64,000 nt of DNA, taken from positions 12,973,001-13,037,000 of the forward strand of contig JACGWO010000006.1 of the NCBI GenBank assembly GCA_034509735.1, given 5' to 3'. The DNA comes from Sesamum alatum (taxonomy: Eukaryota > Streptophyta > Magnoliopsida > Lamiales > Pedaliaceae). The number at the start of each line of letters is the position of its first letter. Positions within the stretch are counted from its first letter, which is position 1. Below the pieces are notes generated by a model. That model saw nothing but the letters and a program-made list of their open reading frames with translations, was not told where the DNA came from and did not search any database. A program made the position numbers and the translations under genes. Of this stretch, positions 20,705 to 31,517 are shown piece by piece.

Positions 20705-22930
20705 TGTTGGAATAGGTGACAAGAAAGCCAATAGGTTTGGCAATTTGTAACCTATCCGACAACTTGATGTGAATGTAATATTATTGTGTGATGAATAAGA
20801 TGAGTATTCGTCAACAATGGTACCTTCTTTGTTGCGCTCATCTTATATTTGTTGAAACGGTGTTTAACTTATATCGCAACAAAGCCCACAGACCATGGAT
20901 AACAACTCGTGCAGTTGGGCCACGCATTGGATGGTGGTCATGAAACCAACTGATCAAGAGTTGGGTCTGAAACGTTCCAAGTCGAGGACCTCAAGACAGG
21001 GCATCGAGAGTCCTATTGAGACTTGCGTCAAGAGTCGTGTTCATTGGATGAGTGCCGTGTTTCATCGGCGACAGGCGTGGGACGCCTACACGATCTTGAT
21101 GGGTTGGTCGACTGGGGTCGAGCTGACTGGACTGACTCGCGGGGATCATCATATGGAACCCTTGGAGGCTTGGTCGGTATGATTGGTTTTCCACAGTTCC
21201 GATAGTACGGGAGTAATCCTCAGACTTGAGGAATCATGGCAGTCGCGTGCACAGGACGGCTGTATCTTGGATCTGGCGAGAGGTAATCATTCTGTAGATG
21301 ATTATCATAAGCCTTGTCCAGTGTAGTCGGAATGTGTAGCGAGGACGGTGGATTCCAAGAAGAGGATCCGTCCCCTGTCAGTATGTGACAGAGGTATCTC
21401 CTATGCGCTCGGAGACACGTTCATGCTGTTTGAAGTTGTGGCCACAGTGGTTGGTCGAACAGGGAATGGTTTCCTGTGTCGACGCAATGAAGCATACGTG
21501 GTCTCGAGTATTAAGCATAGATGCCTAGTCAAGGATGGGAACCGACGCCCAATTCCATACCCTAGACTAAGGCCGGGAGACGGTAGACGGAAGGGATCGT
21601 ACCCGTACAGAATCGGCGCCTAAATGTTCACGCCAATTCACCTAGTCTCTAGTGCCATGGACCGTTGCTAGATGGCCACCCATGGTAACGGGCCCTTGTG
21701 GGACACGGGCCCAAGTCTAGCTGAGGGTGAACCTAAAGGGTCACACACAAATCACCGAGGAGGTTGAGAGATTGACTTGGAGTCAATCTCGAAGGATAAA
21801 ATAAGTAATTGGATTACTTAAGGAAAGTCCATTGGATGGATGGGCCGATATTGTATCCCGCTTTCATTTAATCGGTAAATTGGTTTTTCGATTAAATATG
21901 GAGAGTTGAGATGTTGAGACGTTGGATCTTTTAATTGGATTAAAAGATCAACGGGAATAATTTAAGTGGATATTAAATTGGATTTAATATTGGGTTCGTT
22001 GTAATTGGATTACGATAAAACCCGGTCCGTTAAATTATACCCGAGAGGAGAAATAATTCCTAATTTGGAATAGGAAGAAGTTGGACTTCTTCCCTTAATT
22101 AAACATGGCCGACATGCTCCCTTGGAGGAAGCAAAATCAGCCATGTTTCATGCTAGGTGGTATGTTGACTTGTCTCTTTTGGAAAGAGACAAATCAACTC
22201 CAATCAAGCTCTTCCTTTTTGGTATGATTTGATCATACCATAAACTTTGGTAGGCTTGATTGAAGAATTGATGGTGATTGATTGGAATGAATCTAGACAT
22301 CCTTGGATGAACCTAGACACATTCCAATAATCACATTAATTATGTATATATAGGAGTATATACAACACCAAGCATAAGTGATTCATTATTCATCTTTTTC
22401 TAGGAAAAAGAGAAGACAAAAATCCTCTCGTCTCTTTCAATTTTCGTGCTCTCTCCCTCTCTTACACTTGTGTTCTTCACTTGATTTTGAATCAAGAAGA
22501 AGAACAAAGTAAGTTTAAGAGAACACTAATTCATAGTGTTCTTCTCTTAAACCGATTCCTTCCTAAACCCGTTCTTTTCTAGCAAGAAGAACGTGTGTTT
22601 CTTCCGGTGTGGTGTGGATCACCTTTGGAGAATCCATACGTTTGGATTTTGTGAGCATTCCGGAGAAGGAACAACGCTAGTAGCCGGGAGCATACGCTAA
22701 ACAATCAAAGGTAACGGTTTATTACGCTTTGATTGATTTTATTTATATATCTATGCCCTATGTGTTTAAATATATGTTTTAATATTTACACATCCTACAT
22801 CGAACGCCCGGTTGAGCACCCAAGGGTACACCCCTTGGGATTCGCGTATTTTGAATTAGATTTAAATTTACGCACTTTTATCGCTTCCTCGCTTCCGCTC
22901 GCGCTCCCGGGCGGATCCGCTTGTCGTTCA
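20705..22930 (+). repeat. E4 5' LTR, family A
   Basis: A complete 2226-bp LTR, TGTTGGAATAGG...TTGTCGTTCA, followed by the PBS. It contains the conserved core (about 21640-21695), the U3 hairpin array (about 21770-22110, here with TGG spacers), a TATA-like GTATATATAGG (22344-22354) and a long R/U5. Over the shared 0.9 kb it is very similar to the 3' LTR at 28597, suggesting a fairly recent insertion. Confidence 0.93.
22344..22354 (+). promoter_or_regulatory. Putative TATA box of family A LTR (E4)
   Basis: GTATATATAGG lies in the AT-rich stretch just before the region that becomes the transcribed leader. The equivalent TATATATA stretch is kept in the other family A LTRs (about 7085, 13265, 43860, 51835). 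The start site is not determined from sequence. Confidence 0.45.
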
Positions 22931-22932
22931 AG

Positions 22933-22944
22933 TGGTATCAGAGC
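22933..22944 (+). promoter_or_regulatory. E4 primer-binding site (tRNA-iMet)
   Basis: TGGTATCAGAGC, two bases after the LTR end, complementary to initiator tRNA-Met as in most plant copia elements. Confidence 0.95.
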
Positions 22945-24661
22945 CCGGTTTGATGTAAGGGGCATAGATCTATGTGTTTGACATGATCTACTTGCTTTTA
23001 AATGGCTTTATTGGCATGTTAGATTACATAAATATATGAATAACATGATTATTCAATTGTTTGGATTTAATGGACTTTTGGCATGCTTAATTTTGTTAGA
23101 TTGGATCTAAAATTGCATCCTTATTTTCAGAATAATATTAATGTTATTGTGCTGAAACAGTTTTGAAAAAAAAAAAACAAAAAAATGGGATCGGTCGGCA
23201 ACGGCCGCACGCAGGCAGGTGCCTGCGCGCGCTGGGCCGTTTTGTGCCGTTTTTCGACTTTTTCCGGAAAATTCGATTTTCTGTATTTTCTGCACAATAT
23301 TCTGAAAATATATTAATTTTGCATTTTTGATTTTCGAATAATTGGATTATTCTTGGATTAAATTTGCTTAATTAATTTGTGATTAATACATGCATTGGAT
23401 GCATTGTTTTAAAATGTCCATTAAATTTGAAATTTGAATTTTGCATATTATTTGTATGTTTATACTTTTGTGATGTTGGACATCACTTGGGTATTTTGGA
23501 ATATCCATTGGAATTTATGCATGATTATTTGGAATAATTATGTTATGTGTGTTGACGGAATCAACATGGGATGATCACAAGAGCCCTAGACCTTATGTAT
23601 GGATGAATGTATGATCATTTATTTTCTGTAGGGTGGGGCCTGCGTGCCTCTTGTTTTTGGGACTATCATCTCCCGTATTATCAGCCTCATGATGTTAAGG
23701 CTTGTTTTCTTTATTACCAATGTATTACTTTCAGTTGTAATGAGAGTAGATAGGATTGGTGAGGTTTTACTTTTAACAAGCAATTGGAGTCGGAGACCCC
23801 AAGGAGGAGCATCAAGGCGTGAAACAAGAAGCACTTCAAGGCCATTGGAATGACAATGGATTTTATTATTATTGTAATAATTTAGGACACCCTAGACAGA
23901 CCATAGACTCACTGCGGGCTCAGTGGATCGCATAGGTTGGGCTTGTGATCATCCTAAACAGGGGTATGCTATGTTTTTTGCATGCGGCGTATTTATTTAT
24001 CGCTTTAAATATTGGATATATATGTATGCTAAAAACATAATAATGTGATGAGGTCTCGGTCATACACAAACTCTCATTTGGTTGGACCAAATTAAATATT
24101 AGGCCCAATGGACTTGGATCAAAATGGTATTTTGGTCTGTCCGAGCCTTCCATCCACAGCAATGTGGTGAGGAAGCTACCACTACCCAAGTGTGGTCTCA
24201 CGAGTCGTGGCACACTTGGACTAGGGGAAAGCTGCACTATTGTTGTGAACAAAAAGACTGCGCTTGTTGTTTCCCTGTGTCACGAGTCGTGGGGGGCGAC
24301 AGTTTGAGGCATGATTTGGTTGATGGGTCGGGCCCAACACTGAGTAACATGGTTCGCTTGGAGTCCTCGGGACCATGTGAATAGGTGAGGCAAAATTATC
24401 TTGGGAATCTCATTGGATGAGAATGATATTGGATATCTCCCACGAGGTCTTCTTCATGTGAATCGTAAAAAGCGGGGCATGGAGATTACGCTTGTGGATC
24501 CCAAGCCCACTAGGAAATGGTTTCCCGAAACTCCGCTTGAGAGTGGCGGACTTTCATATAAATAGTGGGAGGGTTAAAGACTAATAGACCAAGTCTTCAA
24601 CTTGAACAATAATATTACCATCATCTGCTAATTTCTGCTTTACATTTTCATTAATGTAGAT
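22945..24661 (+). other. E4 leader region
   Basis: About 1.7 kb between PBS and gag. An A-rich tract near 23164-23186 is followed by only a short GC island (about 23190-23252), far shorter than in E1, E5, E7, E9 and E10. The conserved leader stem CACTG-CGGGCT-CAGTG is near 23910, and the 11-mer CACGAGTCGTG occurs twice (24200-24300). I see no gene here. Short frames in it recur in E6 and E7 only because the DNA is conserved. Confidence 0.8.
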
Positions 24662-27600
24662 ATGTCTAAGAACCCGTTAACTATGATTCTTGAGACTAAC
24701 AAATTCAACGGAACGAACTACTCGGACTGGCTGAGAAACCTGAGGATTGTCCTCGGTTTTGAAAACCAAGGCTACGTCTTGGACGAGCCGCCACCGAGCG
24801 ACTTACCGGAGGGGTCCACGCCTGAAGAACGTTTGACGTTCGAGAAATGGCATGAGGACAACCGAAAAGTACGCAGTATCATACTGGCTTCGATGTCTAA
24901 CGACATCCAAAAGCAGTATGAGAGGCTGGACAACGTCTCTGCCATAATGCTCCGCATGAACGAGGTTTATGCGGGTTCCGGATAGGCATATTAGATATGC
25001 CGCCACAAAAGCATTCTTTTGGCACCAAGCTCTCTGAAGGAGCGTCTATACACAGTCATGGGGTCAAGATGCTCTCCTTAGTGGAGAAACTCGAGGACCT
25101 TAAAGCTGGGCTTAACAATGACACGTACATTGACGTGATCCTCCAGTCGCTTCCTCCATCCTATGACCCGTTTGTTGTAAACTACAACATGAATGGACAT
25201 GAGAAGTCTATTCATGAGTTGATCAACATGCTGGTCCAATACGAGGCAACGACCCACAAGTCGGCGCCGGCGGTATTGATAGGAGAGGCTTCAAACTCCA
25301 AGGCGAATGGCAAGAGGGCCGGACGCTGGAAGAGGAAGAAGGGCAAAGGGAAGACGGTTGCGTCCCCTGCTCGCGCTCCGGGCGTCCCTGTTGCTCCGGT
25401 TGGACCGAGCAAAGGGAAAGGGAAGGCCCGTGGTTCTCAACAGTCCAAGGCAAATGATGTCTGCATGCATTGCCAAGGGAAAGGGCATTGGAAGAGGGAG
25501 TGCCCACAACTCCTCTCCAACCCAGGTGTGTTTGTGGTTGAAGTTAATATGATTACTAATTCTGCTTCATGGGTATTGGATACCGGGTGTGGTGCTCACA
25601 TCTGCAATGATTTGCAGGCACTGCAAAGAAGCAGAAGGCTAACCAAGGATGAGATGATCCTGAGGCTAGGCGATGGCAAGGCCGTTGCTGCGGAGGCCGT
25701 AGGATCACTAGAGTTAGCCATTAGTAGTCATGTTAGGATTGTACTGAACGACTGTTTCTATGTACCTAGCATGATTAAAAATATTGTTTCATCCCGGTCC
25801 TTGATAAGGAGGGATATGAATTTACCATCAGTAAAAACGTATTTTTCATTATCAAAAGATGGTATTTCTCATTTGCTTGGTACATTGGTCAACGGTCTGT
25901 ACATACTTCAACGGTCGAATTGGATTATGACTGCAGAACACAAACAAAAATATGATGATAATAATAATGCACAGATATGGCATGCGAGGTTAGGTCATAT
26001 CTCTAAAGATAGGATAAGAAGGTTGGTGGACTCAAAGAGTCTAGAAATAGACGATTTGGACAACCTACCGACCTGCGAATCCTGTCTAAAGGGAAAGATG
26101 ACCAAGAAACCCTTTGTTGGACAAAGTACGCTAGCCAGTGGTCTGTTGGATTTGATCCATACAGATGTCTGTGGTCCATTAAATACTCAGGCTAGAGGTG
26201 GGTACTCGTACTTCATAACCTTTACCGATGATCACTCACGGTATGGTTATGTTTACCTGATGAGGTACAGGTTTGAAGCCTTTGGAAGGTTTAAGGAATA
26301 CAGACTTGAAGTAGAGAACCAAACCGGTCGAAAGATCAAAGCCCTTCGGTCGGACCGAGGTGGAGAGTATTTGAGTGGTGAGTTTACTGATTATCTAAAA
26401 AGAGAATGGGATTCTCTCTCAGTGGACCCCTCCTGGAAACACCGCAGCTTAATGGTGTGTCTGAAAGGAGGAATCAGACCTTGTTGGACATGGTTCGATC
26501 CATGACGAGTTTTACCGAACTACCCCTTACCTTCTGGGGATACGTTCTTGAGACGGCGGCCAAAGTTTTGAACTTTGCGCCATCTAAAAAGGTATCCCAG
26601 ATGCCATATGAGATATGGCACGACAAGCCTGCCTCCTACAAATACTTGAAAGTGTGGGGTTGCCCCGCATATGTCAAGAGAATAGTGGGAGATAAACTGG
26701 ACTCGAGGTCTAGTTTATGCAGGTTCATCGGCTATCCGAAAGAAACTGCGGGGTATTATTTCTATGATCCCTCCGAGCAAAAGGTTTTTGTCTCGCGAAA
26801 TGCAGTGTTCTTGGAAAAAGGTTTTCCATCGGATAGTCGACGCGATGAGGTACTCCTTGAGGAATCAAGTGAGGTACCCCATGAGGCGGCACTGACATCT
26901 GAGCCAGTGGTTCCCACTGATATTGTTCCAGTCCTCCGTAGGTCGGCCAGAGTATCCCATGCACCTGATAGGTATGGATTTCTGGGCCTGATCGGTGAGT
27001 TGGATAATGATCCAAAGACATACGGAAAAGCGATGTCGGACATCGATTCGGACAAGTGGCTTGAAGCCATGAAATCTGAGATGGACTCGATGGGTACAAA
27101 CAAGGTTTGGACCCTAGTAGATCCACCCAAAGGGGTTAAACCCGTAGGGTGTAAATGGGTCTACAAACGTAAGCTTGGAGCTGACGGGGAGGTTACAACC
27201 TTCAAAGCCAGGCTTGTGGCGAAAGGTTACACTCAACGACTCGGGGTCGATTTTGAGGAAACTTACTTGCCCGTAGCAATGGCCAAGTCCATTTGGATAC
27301 TGCTTGCCATAGCAGCATGGTATGACTATGAAATATAACAGATGGACGTGAAAACGGCTTTCCTCAACGGTTTCGTAGAGGAAGAGATCTATATGGATCA
27401 GCCGGAGGGTTTCACAACTATTGGAGAAGAGCAGAAGGTCTGCCGTCTCCAAAGGTCCATCTATGGCCTCAAACAAGCTTCCCGAAGCTGGAACATACGT
27501 TTTGATGAAGTCATACGGGGATATGATTTCACCAAGAACGAGTCCGATCCTTGTGTATACAAAAAGATCAGTGGGAGCTCAGTTGCGTGTCTGGTGTTTT

Positions 27601-28582
27601 ACGTGGATGACATCTTGCTCATTGGGAATGACGCTAAGATATTGGGTACCACTAAAGCTTGGTTGTCAACACAATTCTCCATGAAGGATATGGGCGAGGC
27701 ATCCTACATCCTTGCATCAAGATCTACAGGGATAGGTCTAGAAGGATGTTAGGAATGGCCCAGTCCTCGTACATTGAGAAAGTCTTGAAGAGATTCAAGA
27801 TGGAGAACTCAAAACGAGGATTCCTTCCAATGAGACATGGAATTAAGTTATCCAAGAAGCAGTCTCCTAAGACTGATGAGGAGCTTAAAAGGATGTTGGA
27901 CATCCCCTATGCTTCAGCCGTAGGCAGCATACAGTATGCTGTTCAGTGCACTAGACCTGATGTGGCTTTCGCTTTGAGCGTAACTAGCCGATATCAGTCG
28001 TGTGCCGGGGAGGCACACTGGAGTGCAGTCAAGACTATCGTAAAGTACCTGAAAAGAACTAAGGACATGTTCTTGATCTATGACGGTGGAGAGTTGATAC
28101 TGAAAGGCTATAGCGACGCTAGCTTCCAGTAGGATGACGATGATGCCAAGTCTCAGTATTGTTTTGTATTTAGACTAAATGGTGGCGTGGTTACTTGGAA
28201 GGGTTCCAAGCAAGCTACCACGGCGGACTCCACCATAGAGTTTTGAATACATAGCGGCTTTGGAAGCTGCTAAGGAGTTGTTTGGTTGATGAGCTACATC
28301 CAAGGGTTGGATGTAGTACCTAGCATTGCTAAGCCTGTAATTATCTTTTATGATAACAACGGGGCGATAGCGCTAGCATGGGAACCGAGATCTCATCACG
28401 ATCCAAGCATATTCTTAGACGCTACCATCTGCTTAGAGAGATGGATAGCAGGAGTGACGGTCGGTTGGACCGAGTCAGCTCCGCAGAAAACATAGCAGAT
28501 CCACTTGCTAAGCCTATGTTGCAAGTTGCCCATACTCACCATCTGAATAAGAGGTTCGAGGTCAATGGGTGATTGGCTTTAG
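24662..28582 (+). pseudogene. E4 gag-pol (family A), frameshifted
   Basis: Gag starts MSKNPLTMILETNKFNG at 24662. Single-base insertions near 24971 and 25017 shift the frame, which then runs to 26505 through Gag, CCHC (CMHCQGKGHWKREC), protease VLDTGCGAH, IWHARLGHIS, CESC, HTDVCGP, FTDDHSRYG and RSDRGGEY. Insertions near 26400 and 26440 break it before SERRN. From 26406 it continues through the integrase C-terminus to RT, where TGG-CAG has become TAA-CAG at 27336. Then come KTAFLNGFVEEEIYMDQPEGF and YVDDILLIGND (27342-27752), a 1-bp deletion near 27715, and RNase H pieces to a final TAG at 28580. At least four frameshifts and two or more stops make it non-functional. Confidence 0.9.
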
Positions 28583-28584
28583 GT

Positions 28585-28596
28585 CAAGTGGGAGAT
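28585..28596 (+). promoter_or_regulatory. E4 polypurine tract
   Basis: CAAGTGGGAGAT directly abuts the 3' LTR (TGTTGG at 28597). It is the expected plus-strand primer site for copia reverse transcription. The gag-pol stop lies only a few bases upstream, so there is no room for an env-like gene. Confidence 0.9.
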
Positions 28597-29497
28597 TGTT
28601 GGAATAGGTGACCAGAAAGCCAATAGGTTTGGCAATTTGTAACCTATCCGACAACTTGATGTGAATGTAATATTATTATGTGATGAATAAGATGAGTATT
28701 CGTCACCAATGGTACCTTCTTTGTTGCGCTCATCTTATATTTATTGAAACGGTGTTTAACTTATATCGCAACAAAGCCCACAGACCATGGATAACAACTC
28801 GTGCAGTTGGGCCACGCATTGGATGGTGGTCATGAAACCAACTGATCAAGAGTTGGGTCTGAAACGTTCCAAGTAGAGGACCTCAAGACAGGGCATCGAG
28901 AGTCCTATTGAGACTTGCGTCAAGAGTCGTGTTCATTGGATGATGAGTGCCGTGTTTCATCGGCGACAGGCGTGGGACGCCTACACGATCTTGATGGGTT
29001 GGTCGACTGGGGTCGAGCCGACTGGACTGACTCGCGGGGATCATCATATGGAAACCTTGGAGGCTTGGTCGGTATGATTGGTTTACCCCGGTTCCGATAG
29101 TACGGGAGTAATCCTCAGACTTGAGGAATCATGGCAGTCGCGTGCACAGGACGGCTGTATCTTGGATCTGGCGAGAGGTAATCATTCTGTAAGATGATTA
29201 TCATAAGCCTTGTCCAGTGCAGTCGGAATGTGTAGCGAGGACGGTGGATTCCAAGAAGAGGATCCGTCCCCTGTCAGTATATGACAGAGGTATCTCCTAT
29301 GCGCTCGGAGACACGTTCATGCTGTTTGAAGCTGTGGCCACAGTGGTTGGTCGAATAGGGAATGGTTTCCTGTGTCGACGCAATAAAGCATACGTGGTCT
29401 CGAGTATTAAGCATAGATGCCTAGTCAAGGATGGGAACCGACGCCCAATTCCATACCCTAGACTAAGGCCGGGAGACGGTAGACGGAAGGATCGTAC
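28597..29497 (+). repeat. E4 3' LTR, truncated by E5 insertion
   Basis: The first 901 bp of a family A LTR. It breaks inside the sequence ATCGTACCCGTACGG, and CGTAC (29493-29497) is the expected TSD of the inserted family B LTR that starts at 29498. Confidence 0.9.
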
Positions 29498-31501
29498 TGA
29501 AAGAAATCGGTGGATCGTCCTGGGAATTGCGCGAATGCGGAAGCGCGGTAAAAATAAACATACAAAAATAAAAGGCATGCTTTTAATTTAAAAGAACACG
29601 CTCAAGGGGATGTACCCTTGAGGTTCCCGGGCGTTTGGTGTATCTCATGATTGTAAAAACTAATAAAGAAATCATGGAGGCCATAGAGTTGAAAAAATTA
29701 AAGAGGGACGAAAATCTTAAACGAGACCTACCCGTTGTCGTTTTCGTCTTCAACTGCTACTCGCGTTGTTCCTCGTTTTGCACCAAGACCTCGTTCTTGA
29801 GATCCTCCAAATCGTGACACACGATCCACCCACGTATCTTGCACGTCGTGCTAGCAACGAACAAGTGTATAAATTTTGGAGTGGACGAATCAATAACACG
29901 TTATCAATTAACGGTATTGGTTCGTCTAAGTTCTTAATGTTCCAAGAACAAAAAGAACTAAGAAATATTTTCTTGGAGGAGAGAGAGGGGGCGGACGAGA
30001 GATAGGAGAAGGAGTGAGTGTGTGTTGTGTGTGTTTTTCAAGAATCATCATCATCCTACAAATGTTGGAAGCTAGAGGTTTATATAGAGAAAGAGTTTAA
30101 TCCTCTTTAAACTCAAACTCTAAGTAACCTAATTTGACTAGGATTTTGACCTAGTCAAAGTCCTAGTCAAACTAGTGTTTGACACCAGTCAAACGAATCC
30201 TAGCCTTCCATCTCCCCTTTCCATCTCAACCGTTGATTTTAATTTAATGGAATATTTAAATCCTATTAAATATTCCAAAAGGCTAAAAGAATAAATATAA
30301 TATAATAAATAAATATTATAATTTATTCTAAGCCCATTAAATCAACCCTTTTAATAAATCCTATTTATTAATTTAATTCCCTTTATCAAATAGAAGGAAT
30401 TAATTTCTCCAAGAAAATATAGGACCCGATTAAATCTAATTTAATCATTCCTTTACTCCAATATTTAATTCCAAATTAAATACTAAGTGTGTGTGGATAG
30501 TGTGTGACTCTTTAGGTTCACCATTCAGCTAGACTTGGTCGGATTCCTAGAATCCGTCCGTTACCATGGGTGGCCATCTAGCAACGGTCCATGGCACTAG
30601 AGACTAGGTGAAATATTCGGGGATGAACATTTAGGCTCTAACAGTACACTTGTCCTTCTGTCTTCGGTCTCATCACTTAGAGTCTAGGGCACGGAAAAAA
30701 GCAGGTACCCATTTTGGACCTAAGTGTCGGTATGTCCTTACTAAACGCCGCAAGGGAAACCTTTCCCTTCTGTTCAATTACTGTGGCCACAGATTTCAGG
30801 GACAAGACACAGAGCATACATGAGACTCAACTGTCAACACCTTTTGACAGGAGACAGATCCTTTCTTGGAAACTACTGTCACTTTGTACACCCGAGCTGC
30901 ACTAGACATGGCTTATGACTACTCAAGAGTATTTTGGCAATCTCTCACCATATCTAAGATACAGATCTGATGCACAGGTAAAATCAGCAGTTCCTCAAGT
31001 CAAAGGACTTGGCCTGTACTATTGGAACCGGGAATACACGTCAACCTTGCTGACCGTACTCAAGGTCCTCCGTAAGACGGTTCCCGCGAGTCACCTCAGT
31101 CAGCTGCTTCCTAGCACGCTGACCCACTAACACTGCTTAGACGACCTTCGTCACCCGTCGATGAAATACGACAATAGATGCTTAGTGCAAGTCTCAAAGG
31201 GAATCCCGGTACCCATTTTCGGGATTCCTTGACTTGGAGATTTCTGGACTGATTCGGTAAGACTGATTTCATGGACCTACCTCCAAGCGTAGTCCAGTCC
31301 CCAAAATCGTTTCTCAGTCCGTGGGCTTTGTTTGCATAGTGAACAGAAATGTAAATGCAGATAAGTGAACGTAAACAAAGTATTGCCATATGAATTTTCA
31401 CTTCTTTATTCATAAATGTTTTTATCAAATACCAAAGAATTGTCTAGACATAGGTTACATATTCCTGCCAAAATTTGCTTACATGGTCACCTACTCTAAC
31501 A
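29498..31501 (-). repeat. E5 3' LTR, family B
   Basis: A complete 2004-bp LTR (TGAAAGAAATCGG...CTACTCTAACA). U3 hairpins include TTAATAAAT (CCT) at 30351-30371, GATTAAAT (CTA) at 30428-30446, TATTTAATT (CCA) at 30462-30482, and a 12-bp arm pair with a 6-nt loop at 30248-30277. TATA is at about 30078-30088 and the TTGAC cluster at 30133-30195. Confidence 0.93.
30078..30195 (-). promoter_or_regulatory. Family B LTR core promoter (E5 3' LTR)
   Basis: On the minus strand a CTATATAAAC-type TATA box (30078-30088) is preceded by repeated TTGAC cores in both orientations (30133-30195). The organisation matches 17005-17117. In a 3' LTR it could drive read-out transcription leftwards into E4. Confidence 0.6.
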
Positions 31502-31513
31502 ATCTCCCACTTG
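31502..31513 (-). promoter_or_regulatory. E5 polypurine tract
   Basis: The minus strand reads CAAGTGGGAGAT immediately before the 3' LTR, identical to the tract of E4 and E7. The pol stop codon (31518-31520) lies only a few bases away. Confidence 0.9.
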
Positions 31514-31517
31514 ACCT

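Larger units (their letters stand above)
20705..29497 (+). mobile_element. E4: family A Ty1/copia retrotransposon (3' LTR truncated)
   Basis: A plus-strand element: 5' LTR 20705-22930, PBS 22933-22944, leader to 24661, gag-pol 24662-28582, PPT 28585-28596, 3' LTR from 28597. Its left flank is E3's gag (CGAGC at 20700-20704). The 3' LTR is cut after 901 bp by insertion of E5, with flanking CGTAC at 29493-29497. The rest of the 3' LTR does not reappear intact on the far side, which implies a later rearrangement around the inverted repeat. Confidence 0.9.
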
